64,000 bases of DNA from Pleurostoma richardsiae (GCA_030052745.1 JANBVO010000023.1:248001-312000); one strand, 5' to 3'; counted from the first letter of the stretch, positions 45,114 through 56,534 are shown. Notes: a model not told the origin generated them from the letters alone. A program made the numbers and translations.

Positions 45114-47314
45114 CATGGCGCAGGCGAGGCGATCGGACGGCGGGGGAGCGGTTACCCGGGAAAGGGGTGCATGAGCATGAGGCGGGATCGTCCAAACGGC
45201 GTGGGGAAACGCATGAATCTGAGCATGTTTGTTACCAGAGATCGGTTCAAAATGGTTGGTTTCCCCTTGAGCTCCTTTTGGGGTGTTTCAAACAACCTTT
45301 AGGCTAATCACCGCTCCCAGGTCTTTCGTGTCTACTACTTCCGTCTGCTTCGGCGTTGTTGTCTGGTAGCTTGGGCCAGTCGACCGGGCTTTCTCACCTT
45401 CGTTTAGATACCCGGGAGCGTTGGGTTCCTGCCGCTTACGAGTTATGAGTTCCGCGGGCTGGAAGAGGACGAGGATTACTGGCGGCCGCGGCAGTCACTC
45501 GGTGCGTCGCAGTTATAGTTGGCGATCAGAATTCGTCTACGAGCGGATACCTGATCTTCTTCCGAAAGCTGGGGCATGAATAGAGATACATCACACGGAC
45601 TGTCTGACCGTCTTGCGGGGTGGCCGCTCGGTCTGAGCGTGCCAGGTTTTCATATTTCAAGACTGAGCTCCATATACCCGTTTTTGGACACCAGGCGACA
45701 TCCGCAGAAGTAATGGAGGATCTTTGACTACTCTTAGCCCGAGTCTAACCCTCGTTCAGCGAATGAGACAGAAGTGATGCTGTAGTTTCGTGTCTTGAGC
45801 CGTCATCGCAGTTCAGACATCATCTCTGTACTTACCTAAACTATCTGCTAGTAGGACGCTGAGGCCAGTAAGAGGCTGATATGTATTTTGCGGCGTTCGC
45901 TTGTGTCTAACATGATACGAGCATCACAGTGCATGAAGCCTGACTGGTTCCAGACATTCGAGATTCAAGAGCTTGTCCCGAGATCTTAGGAAAGACGGCA
46001 AGGCCCTCGGAAGTTGAAGTCTTTTGGGAACTCCCTGGTGTGTGCCACTTAGACTTCGCATTCAGTTTCCTCATGAGGCCATCCCCGTAGCCACTGGACC
46101 CAGGAGTTTTAGCTCTTCGTCGGTGGCGCACTCGCTCATGTGCACAGATGAGAGCTCAATAGGAAGGAGGGAAACAAGTCGACCAACCAATATGGCGTTC
46201 AGATGGAGCCGCCTTACTCTTTCGCGAGCCCAACTCGGCTTATATACGACGTAGTTATGCATGCGGCAGAACTATTTTTTGGTTTCTGAGCTCCCGGAAG
46301 AGGATAACCAGAGTAGACTATTAACTAGCATCCAAACCCTAGGCGGCACGGAAGGAGCTCGAAACGAAGAGTTCAACTTTCCGACTTAGTGTTTTCCGAC
46401 TGAAAAGGTAGAACCACCTGTCCCTTGGTGATAGTGGTCCCCCATCCCCTGCAATGAGGTATTCCCCAGTAGCCCCAGTCGCCCTTCCCCGGCCGAGGCA
46501 GAGTCCAGGGGCATCCAGTTCCCCGGCCGTCGCAGCGGCGGACCAATGGGGTCGCGGACAATTGGCCGGATCGGGCCCGCGCGGCCTCCCAGGTGCAAGA
46601 TGGACCTTTGCCGCAACAGGAAGGCTGTTTAGCCTGCCTCAAGGGGTGCGTGCGGGCCAGGAAGGGAAGTATTCCGTGTCCTCGGGCAGTCAGGTCAGTC
46701 CGGTGATGAGGGAGACGCGTTGCACGGACAGGCCTGTTATAACAGGCCCCCGCTTGGCTACGCGGACGGTGGACGGGCGAGAGCAGAAGCGGCACGGCCA
46801 GGCCAGTGTCTGGTGGAAAAGGAACAGGCAATTGGCTGACGACGCGGGGAGGAATTCCTGACCCAAACCACCCAAGGGACAGAGCGTAAGACGGACCTTT
46901 GGGTCGTTCCTGGGCTCTTACATACCTACCTGCCTACCTGCGAACTGTGAACTGCCTATGTAGGCCAAATAGCCATTTGATTGTGGTCTTGGCCGATCCC
47001 TGATAAGATCATAAGACGACGAGAGAGGAGGGGCGGCCTCGGCGCTCTAGGCACGGTACTTTCGCCGTATTAATTTCCATTCTCAACTTTATTTATGTTT
47101 CCCGCCGTGCCCTTTTCTTCTTTTCTTCTAGAAGGGTTCCCTTCCTCGCCTTTTCCCGCCCGTCTGTCTCACCGCTGGTAGCCGACGGAGTGGTACAGTA
47201 GGGTAGAGACACGCGTTCCAGTGGGGCGGCGACGCTTCTTCAAATACCATCCCAGAGGCGCGCCCCTTTGTTGACCACGGGAAGGAAGCCAGCCCAGCCA
47301 GCCAGCCAGCCACA
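45114..47314. other. Spacer before the MFS gene
   Basis: 2.2 kb with no recognisable gene. ACCTACCTGCCTACCT-type repeats occur near 46922-46940. A tandem of AGCC units (47287-47311) ends three bases before the MFS ATG. Confidence 0.45.
47287..47311 (+). repeat. AGCC tandem repeat abutting the MFS start codon
   Basis: About six AGCC units with one irregularity, ending three bases before the ATG at 47315. It lies in the leader just upstream of the start codon. Confidence 0.75.
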
Positions 47315-48937
47315 ATGACCGGCACGGCGCACCAGCGCGCGGGAGCCAGGGACAATGGCGGATTGATCGGGGATGCAATTGACAGCGTTGACGAGGAGAC
47401 TCCGCTGCTGGCGACGACAAAGGACCTCTTGGCACCCGCGCCGGACGTCGAGATCTCCGAGTCTACGACGCTCAATGAGCAGCAGGGGCAGGGGGACGGG
47501 AGCGGCAATGGCACCAGTGAAGACGACGAGGACAAGCCGCTGCCGGTATGGCAGATCGTGTGGCTCTGCTACGCGCGGCTGGTCGAGCCGATGGCCTTCT
47601 TCAGCATCTTCCCCTACATCAACCAGATGGCCCAGGAGAACGGCAACCTGCCGGACACCGACGTCGGCTTCTACTCGGGCCTGATCGAGTCGCTCTTCAG
47701 CCTGACCCAGGCTGTTGTCATGATCTTCTGGGGCCGCGTCGCCGACCGTGTCGGCCGCAAGCCCGTGCTCGTCTTCTCCCTCGTCGGCGTCACCCTCGCC
47801 ACCTCCGTCTTCGGCATGGCCAAGTCCATCTGGCAGATGGTGCTGTTCCGCTGCCTGGCCGGCGTCTTCGCCGGGACGATCGTGACGATCCGCACTTCTA
47901 TCGCCGAGCTCTCGACCCAGAAGACTCAGGCCCGCGCGTTCAGCTGGTTTGCCTTCACCGGCAACCTTGGTATCTTTCTGGGCCCCCTCCTTGGCGGCGC
48001 CTTAGCCGATCCGGCGAGCCAGTACCCGAGATTGTTCGGCGGGATCAAGTTCTTCGAGAAATACCCCTACGCGCTGTCGAGCTTCGTGGTCGGCGGCATC
48101 GGGCTGACGGCCGCAATCACGAGCGCCTTGTTCGTTAAGGAGACACTCAAGAAAGAGCCTTCCAGTACCGACGAAGCCGGCGACGGTGCAGTCACTAAGC
48201 CCGGGGACGTAAAGCAGAGGGACCCGCACTCCATAGTCGAGCTTCTCAAGGCGCCGGGAGTGGGCATGGTCCTGTATGTCTATGCGCACGTTATGCTCCT
48301 CGGCTTCGCCTACACCGCCATCGTACCCACCTTCTGGTTCACCCCCGTGCCCCTCGGCGGCTTCGGCTTCCGCCCATTCGAGATCTCCATCATGATGGCC
48401 GTCAACGGCATCGCCCAGGCGGCCTGGCTGCTGCTGGCCTTCCCGCCGCTGCAGCACCGCAGCGGCACCAACGGCGTGATGCGCGGCTGCGGCTACGCCT
48501 ACCCGTGGTTCTTCGTCGTCTGCCCCCTGGGCAGCCTGCTGCTCAAGGCAGGGGCCCGGACGGCGTTCTGGGTCGTGATCCCGCCGCTGCTGGCGCTGGG
48601 CAGCGGCGTCAGCATGGCGTTCACGGCGGTGCAGCTGGCGCTCAATGACGCGAGCCCGTCGCCGCAGGTGCTGGGCACGCTCAACGCACTGGCGCTCACG
48701 GGGGTCAGCGCCATCAGGGCATTCTCGCCGGCGCTGTTCGCGAGCCTGTTCGCGCTCGGGGCGAGGACGCAGTGGCTGGGTGGGTACGCCATCTGGGTGC
48801 TCATGTTCGTCATAGGGGCGGGGTTCACGGTCGCGGCGAGGCGACTGCCGGAGAAGGAAGACCTAGAAAAAGCGAGGCTGCAGAGGGAGCAGGAGCGGCA
48901 GCGGGAAGAGGAGGGAGGTGATGCGGCCGAGGAGTGA
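47315..48937 (+). CDS. Major facilitator superfamily transporter (DHA1-like)
   Basis: A proton-coupled type of secondary transporter expected in a cell membrane; the substrate is unknown. The single exon encodes 540 aa, usual for fungal MFS proteins. Residues 1-80 are a charged cytosolic tail (DEETPLLATT, an ExxxLL-type sorting-like motif). Hydrophobic helices begin at about residue 86. Motif A in the loop between helices 2 and 3 is intact (GRVADRVGRKPVL), followed by LFRCLAGVFAGTIVTIRTSIAEL and GNLGIFLGPLLGGALAD (motif C region). A longer hydrophilic loop (about 275-305) separates the two halves, and six more helices follow, with a basic/acidic C-terminal tail (QREQERQREEEGG). The region after motif A resembles the fungal group related to plant ZIFL and yeast YCR023C proteins; this finer placement is tentative. 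The ATG at 47315 has a good context (CACAATGAC). Confidence 0.88.
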   Translation: MTGTAHQRAGARDNGGLIGDAIDSVDEETPLLATTKDLLAPAPDVEISESTTLNEQQGQGDGSGNGTSEDDEDKPLPVWQIVWLCYARLVEPMAFFSIFPYINQMAQENGNLPDTDVGFYSGLIESLFSLTQAVVMIFWGRVADRVGRKPVLVFSLVGVTLATSVFGMAKSIWQMVLFRCLAGVFAGTIVTIRTSIAELSTQKTQARAFSWFAFTGNLGIFLGPLLGGALADPASQYPRLFGGIKFFEKYPYALSSFVVGGIGLTAAITSALFVKETLKKEPSSTDEAGDGAVTKPGDVKQRDPHSIVELLKAPGVGMVLYVYAHVMLLGFAYTAIVPTFWFTPVPLGGFGFRPFEISIMMAVNGIAQAAWLLLAFPPLQHRSGTNGVMRGCGYAYPWFFVVCPLGSLLLKAGARTAFWVVIPPLLALGSGVSMAFTAVQLALNDASPSPQVLGTLNALALTGVSAIRAFSPALFASLFALGARTQWLGGYAIWVLMFVIGAGFTVAARRLPEKEDLEKARLQREQERQREEEGGDAAEE

Positions 48938-50458
48938 AGAATGAGGGGGAAACAACGAATGGATTGATATGTGCCCAGTTTATGGGCAGACACACACTAT
49001 GAGCAGATACCCTCTTACTCTTCGGCTTTCAGCGATACAGCCTTTTTCATTTTGAACATCTATTCATGGACGCTCGTCATTACAAACCAGTTGTGCTTTG
49101 GGCGTCGGCAAGCCCTCCATGAGCTCTGATCCGCTTCCCCAGCGGATATCTCGGGTTGACTCGAGGAATCCTGCTTGCAGCATGGAGGAACTGGGAATCC
49201 GGGCGAAGACTGAGATGCCACCGGCTCGGACATCGTTTCGATTCAAGGATAAGGCTTTCGTTGAAGGACCTATAGCATACGCAGACCTACGGTGGGAGTG
49301 CCGCGCAGGATGCCGACGACGGCGCGATGCAACTCCCGAGTCCTTGATTCTCTTTCGTGTAAATATTCTGAGGCGAACCACACCGCACTTGTCGGCAGCT
49401 CTGCTCGTATCGATATGCCGTTCCACCTGTATATAGACCAATGTTATGATTGATCTACGCTCAGACTTGATTTCTGACCGTCTGAGTAGGGGAGACCGAA
49501 CTGACCTTTACCCCTTTTCGGAGGATGCTCCGATGAGGACCCCTTTATTATGAGAGAGCTATAGCCCGGCACCGCGTATCTGTGCCGGATCGTCAACATC
49601 CAGGGTAGCCACGAAAACAGGGTCTGACGCAGAGCCGCAGTAGCATCGCAGTTTTCTGCATTCCTTCTTTGCCCAAGCCAACCGGAGGAGGCGACGACGA
49701 TGTGAGCGAGCGTCTCTCTGCCATTCGCTGATGGGGCCTAAGCCACAATACCGAGGGAGGGAGGGAGGGTGGCAGGGCCGTTCCTTGATTTCGGCGTGAC
49801 GTCCCCACCAACGTCATAAGGCCTGAATTGCCCAACCAGACCTGGGATTTTCCACACCATTCTTGGCTTTCCAGTCTGCATGTGGTCGCAACGACGAAGC
49901 AAGTCCCGCAGACCCGAGGAAGCGAAGGATCTCAGGGTCCTTTTCGCTTTGGGTATCCAGGCTAGAAGCCGGCTGTGGGTACGTTGGACGGTCTAGACGA
50001 AGGGTACCCTAACCTTAAGGACAACCCCCGGCCGGGCAGAAGAAGTCTGGGCTCGGGACTTGGTTGGGTTGGACGGGCTGTGTAGATGACTACTGCCTGC
50101 ACACACCTGTAGATAAATGTCTAGAGGTGGCCACCTGACGACTCTCAGCTTTCTACTCCCATCCCTCTCTATATCTACCACACCTTCATCCTGTCTCTGC
50201 AGGGCGAAGTGCTTCTCTCTCACATCTCACATCTTCGTCTCGTCTCATCCGTCTGCGCTTGCTCTGCACTTAGACGGACTCCAGGAGCTCAAGGTTGCGC
50301 AAGGTCCAACCTCATCTCATCATCGTCATCATCACCCGATCTCATTGTTATACGTGGGGAGCTGCCACAGATCTCATATACTAGCGCGCCCGAGCTCTCG
50401 AGTCCTCGCCTTGTGCCACTCTAGACCATTAACGGAGAACTTACTTCACATCTTCACA
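48938..50458. other. Spacer and leader between MFS and Pro/Arg-rich genes
   Basis: No conserved frame. The right half (50100-50458) is pyrimidine-rich and probably the promoter/leader of the next gene. Short overlapping frames at 49064-49441 are rejected as non-coding. Confidence 0.45.
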
Positions 50459-51115
50459 AGTGAGCTTTATCCTGCTCCCCTATTTCTCATGCTATCCCAG
50501 TGGATCGTCAGATCTTCACTTCCCCCTGCCTTGCGGCTCACTTAAGCCACATGGCGACACCAGACCACGTAACTAACAACTCTGCCCTCAGTGTCTCACC
50601 ACCGCACCAGCTCAAAGAAGTACCTCTACCTCGAGCCCCCCATCCCGGGGAGCATGACCGTCCGGAAGAAGATCACCCGCATCATCCCCGCGGCGGAGCC
50701 CGCCCCTCCTCCCCGGCCCGTCATCGTGGCCCCCCCGCCCCCGCCCCCTCCGGCCCCCATCTACCTGCCCCCGCCCCCGGAGCCCGACCCCATCGACGTC
50801 ATCGCCGTCGACGTCGACGCCAAGTCCTCCAAGTCCTCCTCCAGCCGCTCGCGCAGCCGCCACCGGCACCGCCGGCCCTCCTCCTCGGAGCGGGAGCGCG
50901 AGGTCTACATCGAGCGCGAGAGGCTGGTCCCGGTGCCGGTGCCCGTCAAGATCCAGCAGCAGCCGGAGTACGAGACGTACCGGTACGTGGACGCGCCGCG
51001 GCGGGTGAGCCCTCCTGCGCTTCCGCCGCCGAGGAGGGAGGAGGTGGAGAGGGAGAGGGAGAGGATTGTCGTTGAGGACCATCGGCGGAGGAGAGAGTAT
51101 TACGGGCGGAGTTAG
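50459..51115 (+). CDS. Proline- and arginine-rich protein; start codon split by an intron
   Basis: The model is the A at 50459 joined to TG at 50592, then open to TAG at 51113-51115 (174 aa). The 132-nt intron 50460-50591 has a GTGAGC donor and a CTCAG acceptor; splicing creates ATGTCTCACCACCGC. Without it the frame has no Met until residue 22 (MTVRKK, 50654). The protein begins MSHHRTSSKKYLYLEPP and continues with a basic segment (VRKKITRIIP). A polyproline stretch (about 38-65: PPPRP, PPPPPPPAPIYLPPPPEP) follows, then DPIDVIAVDVDAK, a Ser/Arg/His region and a Glu/Arg-rich end (REEVERERERIVVEDHRRRREYYGRS). It is probably disordered. No enzymatic family is recognised. The biased composition keeps the ORF open on the other strand too, so direction rests on the splice signals and codon pattern. 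Confidence 0.6.
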
Positions 51116-51816
51116 ATGGGAGGACGACTAGGAGCGGAGTCTGTCAAATTGGAACTGGCGTGAGCGGGTTATGGTTGCGGCTGTTGTCTTCTTCTTTCCA
51201 TCTGTTGTATTCTATACGGGCTGCTGTCTGATATTATGCGAAGGGGAAAACTCGAACTCCTTTTGTATTGCTATGGGAGCGATGATTCTGGCAGTTTGGC
51301 ATACTCCTGATTTTCTGGGCCAGGCTTAGCGAGCCTGCTGTCTGAACGGTATCCTTCATGATGATGTATGATTGGTTATGGCTCTTCATCAAACGACTTC
51401 TGGTGCCAGATGAAGTGAGTAGAATGTATTCTAGATTTGTTGAGACTGAGAATGAATTAAGTTGAAGTCGGTATTCCCGTTGTTAACGAGTTAAAGTTTG
51501 ACATGTAGCAGTGGGAATCTTCGAATGTCTCGGACGGACACCAGAGAAGAACGGACACCGCCCACAAGAGATCTATCTCGAATTGCTACCTGTGTACGTA
51601 TGCATGAGCTTTCAGCAGTCTTTCTGATAGCAGACTGCAATGCCAAGCCCAGGGCCTCTTACCCTAGCATTTCATCCTTCCAGCACAACACAATCCATGA
51701 AATACTCTCGTGGAATTCCTGGAAATCCTCCGTTGAACGTATTGTGTTCGCCTTAACTCCATTCCCCAAGCTGGCAGGCATTCCCTCGTGGCCCGGTACA
51801 CAAACAAGACGTTGCT
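51116..51816. other. Convergent spacer, Pro/Arg-rich gene / J-domain gene
   Basis: 0.7 kb of 3' UTRs. A frame at 51498-51839 has no domain and overlaps the last J-protein exon on the other strand. Confidence 0.45.
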
Positions 51817-52859
51817 CTAAATCCCAACGGCATGGCTGAAGACCTTGGCGGCCAGTTGGCTGAGCAGTCTTGACCTGTCATTTTGCGGTAATTCCTGGAC
51901 GTACCACGCGTTAGTTACCAAGTCTCGAACCAGAGATTACAAGAGAGGATAGGAAGAAGCAGAAAAGGGGGCGATCGATACCATGAAGAGGCAATCGATG
52001 TCCACATCTCTTAGAACCAAGCCCTCAACCAGCGGACGAGCCGCGTCCTACGCTCACGTCCACACTCACCTGGAACACCGCATACACACTCTTCCCCTTG
52101 GCGTCGCGCACGGCGCCGAGCCTATTCCCCGCGACAGCGCCGGCCAGCAGGCCAGGGACGTTTGCGACGATGAAACCCAGGGCGCCGCCGCTGACGCCGC
52201 CCACCACGCTCCAGAACTTGCTCGTCGGGCGCCCCGTGCCGGGATCCGCCATGCCCTCCTCGCGCAGCATCTCCTCGAAGACGTCGCCGAACTGCGCGTT
52301 CTCCGCCTCCTGCCGCGTCTGGTGCTCCCCCCGCTGCTGGCCCCCGCCGCGGTCCGTGAAGAAGTTCCACGCCCAGCTGTACGCGGACTGCCGCCCCTGC
52401 TGCTGCTGCTGGTCCTCGGGCTCGGGGGAGGAGGCGTCGGCGTCGGCGAAGGGGTCCGGCGGCGTGGTGCCGGCGGCGCCGCGGTAGAACTTGCGCTGGG
52501 CGTCATACTCGTGCCGCCGCGAGGGGTCGGAGAGCGTGAAGTAGGCGTCGTTGACGAGCTGGAACTTGCGGGTGCGGCTGGCGCGCTCGGGGGACTCGGC
52601 GGGCACCCGGTCGGGGTGGGTCTTCAGGGCGGCGCTGGGACGGATGGTCAGTTCTCCACTCGTGATGCCGCTGTAAAGGTGGAAGGACGCATGCTTACCG
52701 TTTGTATGCATCGCGGATCTGTTGGGTGGTCGCTGTTTCGGAGACCTCGAGAATAGCATCTGCATTGAGGGCGGGTTAGACTCTACTGTACATAGTAGGT
52801 AGCTGTAAGTGAAGTGGCGGGTCCCACTTACAGTAGTTCGGAGGAGGTCCAGAGGCCAT
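51817..52859 (-). CDS. J-domain (DnaJ) protein with C-terminal hydrophobic Gly-rich region
   Basis: J proteins recruit and stimulate Hsp70. Four exons, 52859-52832, 52759-52699, 52634-52070 and 51894-51817, join to 243 aa with all phases closing. The J domain is split over the first three exons. MASGPPPNYYAILEVSETA and TQQIRDAYKRAALKTHPDR are separated by introns, and the catalytic HPD is intact at about 36-38, followed by KFQLVNDAYFTLSDPSRRHEYD. The middle is Gln/Pro-rich, then SYSWAWNFFTD and FGDVFEEMLREEG. The C-terminal part is Gly/Ala/Val-rich and hydrophobic (VVGGVSGGALGFIVANVPGLLAGAVAGNRLGAVRDAKG), possibly membrane-associated. The final exon, found by the expected continuation VFQELPxxDRxRLLxxLAAKVF, lies beyond a 175-nt intron and ends AVGI. 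Similar J proteins are conserved in ascomycetes. The partner and location are unknown. Confidence 0.87.
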
Positions 52860-54607
52860 TTTGATTGCGTAAAGGGGGTTCCGCTACCTCAAATGGGTAT
52901 CTCAGGTACAGAACATGAATTTTTTGGTTCCCTGGCGCCGCAGTAGGATTGACAGGCTCAGGAAACTGGAAATAGGTGAGGTATGAAGGTTGAAGAAGAT
53001 TCAAAGAGTCGAGATATCAAGTCGGGCGAGTCCAAGGCGTCAACGTCATCTTGTGGCGTCACAACGTGGCTTGATTGGAGCCCCACATCAGGGTCTGTGG
53101 CACGGACCATGTCAGGTTTCTGGTAAGGTGGCAGTGGTGGATATCACTGTAACGTTATAAGCCAACTATACATAGTAAGACCCCCTATGGCCTCCAACAC
53201 ATTGCATCTGTTTCTCGGTGCGAATGGAATGAATCTCGAATTTCTGCATTGATCTGACGTGTCTAAATCTTGAGGCATACCTACTTCTGTACCCAGGAGT
53301 ATACGGGTTGCTCTGCCTCGAGATACAGGCTGCTCGCTGGCTGCACCGGCGAATACCAGGTCTGTGGGTGTGCCACAGGGGATCATGATGGCCCAACACC
53401 GCTAGCGGGGCATTGACTTGTCTGCACTATCCCGTCTCAACTGTCCCGTCTCAAGTTTCGATGATTCATTGCATTGCTTTTAGTATGCCGTGCTTTAACC
53501 ATCTCCCCTTCTCTTCCCCCCATGTCACCGCCTTCACTGGAAGATCATCCCGCTACATATCGCTGTTCTTCCTGACAGCGCGGTACGTGTAGGGCCGTTT
53601 CAAGTGAGACGCTTGTGACGCATGACCCTCGCTGGAGCTTCGTAAAGGGTAAGGAATGACTGTGTCACTGCCCAACGAATTCGTCAATATCAGCGGCACC
53701 ACACAGAAAGGTGGGGAGCGTGACCGAGGAGGGTCGCTATCGAGGCCCGACCTTCCTCCCAGGCCTTGACGGCCCCGGGACCTGCATTTCATTGGCGTCA
53801 CCGCCTCTCTCTGTACGCATCTAGGCTCGCCTGTCCGCTTTCTCGACGGATGGGATGGCTCGGCTGGCTGTTTGTCCCTGCCTTTTTGTCCCGCACCCTA
53901 GGCGTACTGTGCCCCTCACTCATTTCCTCGCCTCTCTCCTTTCCCTCGGTCAGCCAATATAAAACTGCGAGTACGTTCTTGCTCTATTCAGGCTCTTTTG
54001 CATCATCGTTATCATCGCATTATCTTCCTCTTTGATCCTTCTTCGCTGTCTTCCCTCAGAGAGAGTCACAAAGGAGACAACGCGACAAAGAGCCTTATAA
54101 CAACAGCCAACGAACCATCTGACCGGCTCCTCTCGACACCCGGATCTACGTCGTTCATCCGGCCGAACCCTAGGCGGCCAGCTTCGCCCGCAACTGCCTG
54201 ATCCCACGACGCTCTCCCTGGAACCGGGCCGCCTCGGCCCTTTCGCCTCCCAGGCGTTTCTTTATTCCAAGAATCTCTCTTCCTTCTCAGTCTCTCAAAG
54301 AAGCTCTCTCGCGTACATAGCTTAGTGAATATAAAACGAGTTGTTACATCTGTTCGCTTACCACCGAGCAAGCCGCTTGCAACACAACTGTCGCACTGAA
54401 CAACCCAGGCTTCCTGGAAGCCTTTTATAAAAGGCTCCATCTCGCGGTCTATCCAGCAGGAACTCTGCTTGTCGGGTATTCGCTTGGAGGATACCATACA
54501 GACGGACACAGCCTTCGGCCCATCTCTGGCCTATCTGCCTGCACACTCGTGCAGTAAGGTGGGCCGGCACAGAAAAGGATAGGAGCACCTTGCTAACGAA
54601 CTCTCAG
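52860..54607. other. Divergent promoter region, J-domain gene / unknown protein gene
   Basis: 1.75 kb. Its right half is an extended pyrimidine-rich leader (for example about 53880-54080). A probable 5' UTR intron (54554-54607) ends directly at the ATG. No conserved coding sequence is recognised. Confidence 0.45.
54554..54607 (+). other. Probable 5' UTR intron abutting the start codon
   Basis: GTAAGG donor at 54554, GCTAAC branch-like site at 54592-54597 and CTCAG acceptor ending at 54607, immediately before the ATG. It is 54 nt long, typical of this genome. No upstream ATG is in frame, so it appears to be untranslated. Confidence 0.6.
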
Positions 54608-55441
54608 ATGCTCGCCCTTCAACCGAATATGCAGGTCCAGGAGGACCTTGCGGCCCTGTTCTCACGGAACCTGACCCTGAACCAGGTGCCTCCTCCACCG
54701 CCTCCGGAGGACAACAAGATTGTGTACATCTCACAGCACTATACCCACTCAGCTCATCTCGCCAAACAGCAGCAGGAGCAACAGGAACGGCAGCGGCAGG
54801 AACGGCCTTCCTCTGAGCCCCCGGTACCGGATCACCAAGCCGTGCAGAGCATGCTCCGGCAGCACGGTGTTGACACCAGCGCCCTCTCCGCCTCCCAAAT
54901 CCAGCTTTTCAAATCAGCAGACGATTCCCAGAAGTTTCGCCTGATCCAGCTATGGACCATCTGCCCCCCCACTACTAGTGTTGACAACCCAACGCTGGCT
55001 TGGACCGTCACCAGCGTCGAGAAGGAGGAGATTCTCGCTCGCATGCGCTTGGAGCGGAAGGCCCAGGAGGAGCTCCAGCAGCATATTCAGCTGCAGCAAG
55101 CGCAAGGTCCTGTCATGAGCCTCGACGGCACGCCCGTTCAAGCTGGCGATGGCCGCTGGATACACGCACAACATTACATGGAACCGTACATGGCATCAGG
55201 ATATGAGCAGCTGGCGCGGCGGGACTACGAGGAATCCGCGCGGCGAGGGGATGCTGTTGCTGTCGTCACCTCGGCAGCTCCGCCGGCGAAGGACGTGTAT
55301 TCGCACTTCGGCACGTCCGTCGGGGGACCAACCTACAAGCCGGCTACTGACCCTGTTTACGACTGGACGAGCAGGCAGCAGGCGATGGAGAACCAGTACG
55401 GCGCGTTCCAGCGCTCTCGGGAGGACGAAGAGATGCTGTAG
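54608..55441 (+). CDS. Conserved-looking fungal protein of unknown function
   Basis: 277 aa from the ATG at 54608, one coding exon. The N-terminus has a proline run (QVPPPPPPEDNKIVYISQHYTHSAH, given in part). Residues about 50-75 are Gln/Arg/Glu-rich and probably helical. A folded-looking block follows at about 80-155: VQSMLRQHGVDTSALSASQ, FKSADDSQKFRLIQLWTICPP and TLAWTVTSVEKEEILARMRLE. The last is amphipathic and continues into a Gln-rich helix. The C-terminal third has repeated Tyr (QHYMEPYMASGYEQLARRDYEESARR) and ends REDEEML. No known domain is recognised. The balanced composition and clean 5' UTR intron argue that it is a real gene. The 5' leader may be long (500 bp or more of pyrimidine-rich sequence). 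Confidence 0.7.
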   Translation: MLALQPNMQVQEDLAALFSRNLTLNQVPPPPPPEDNKIVYISQHYTHSAHLAKQQQEQQERQRQERPSSEPPVPDHQAVQSMLRQHGVDTSALSASQIQLFKSADDSQKFRLIQLWTICPPTTSVDNPTLAWTVTSVEKEEILARMRLERKAQEELQQHIQLQQAQGPVMSLDGTPVQAGDGRWIHAQHYMEPYMASGYEQLARRDYEESARRGDAVAVVTSAAPPAKDVYSHFGTSVGGPTYKPATDPVYDWTSRQQAMENQYGAFQRSREDEEML

Positions 55442-56534
55442 AGTCAAGCCCCGGTTCAGGTAGTTAATCCAGCGAAGCGATAGCACAACTACTAGATACG
55501 TTAGGGTAGGCTCATTTGGGCAACTATCCCCTGTTGGGACAGCTTGGGACGGTGGATGAGGAAGGAGGAAGGAAGTCACGGCACACTGCGGAAGGTGAAC
55601 CCTCTCTTAAGGGACTGGACTGCACATAATTTGTTTCGGAGACGGTAACAGACTGCATCGGGATTGGTATCAGACACCAGACATAACTATTCCCTTCTCC
55701 TTTGTCGCACGAAACGGCGTTTTCTGGGTTATCACCGTTTCTATTATCATAGGCACTCACTTGGTACCACTACAGGCCCTAGGCCCAATCTCCCTCCCCC
55801 CTTACCTACAATGGTGGAAGCATTGATGACCCGCTGGAAACCGTGAGCTTGGCTGACCGCGTCTGGCTTCTAGATCTCATCTTCTCCGTGATACTCGAGA
55901 TGGCTCGTGAGTGGAGGTACGTCCTGTTCTGTCCCGCTGACCATCTTCCCCGTCACCTCTTGCCCGGATTCGACGCCGTCTCCTTGCTTCCCTCAGCCTT
56001 CTTCATGTCGTGTCCCACATAGGCCCTGTCCAGGTAAGCCAGGGAATAGTTATCTCCCTAAGGCTGGCACGATTTGGCCCCTTTTGATGCGAACGAGCAT
56101 CCCTTCCAGCGCGTTTACGAAAGTTTTCTAGAAAAATATAAGATATTACCAACCCTCGTGTGATGTGTGCCACCAAGAGTCGTGACTGTCTTTCACGACA
56201 TCCATCGATACAGCTTCCTCTAAGCCCAAAGCAGGCGAGGTGGGTAATCGTCACTAGACACTTGGACAGTAAATTACTTTACATATGAAGGACAGCTGGA
56301 GAGGAACGCGAGGTGAGTGGTTGTCATCCAGGTATACTCCAACTCTTCTTTTCTATTGCTGAAGATGTACAGCTCGCAAGGCCATAGCGTGGCTCCAAAA
56401 CCACTCGGCCAAGCAAGGGGTTTTCTGCGCATTGTCTGGCGAGCCTTCGAAAGAACCACCGAACTTTTTGTCTTGCCCTATTTTTCTTTTGCTCCCCTGT
56501 TGCTCCAATGCTTTTATTTTTTTATTTTTTTTGG
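55442..56534. other. Convergent spacer, unknown gene / ERJ5
   Basis: 1.09 kb. Near the right end an A/T run (T-rich on +, 56512-56532) directly follows the ERJ5 stop on the minus strand. No conserved frame is seen. Confidence 0.45.
56512..56532. repeat. T-rich tract just past the ERJ5 stop codon
   Basis: Runs of T broken only by single A; on the ERJ5 strand this is an A-rich 3' UTR beginning two bases after the stop codon at 56535. Confidence 0.65.

Noticed and set aside
49064-49441. Frames of 112 and 125 codons on opposite strands
   Set aside because: Mutually overlapping and domain-free; chance open frames.
50612-51082. 156-codon minus-strand frame over the Pro/Arg-rich gene
   Set aside because: Arg/Gly/Asp-rich reverse reading of proline codons; no start or splice support.
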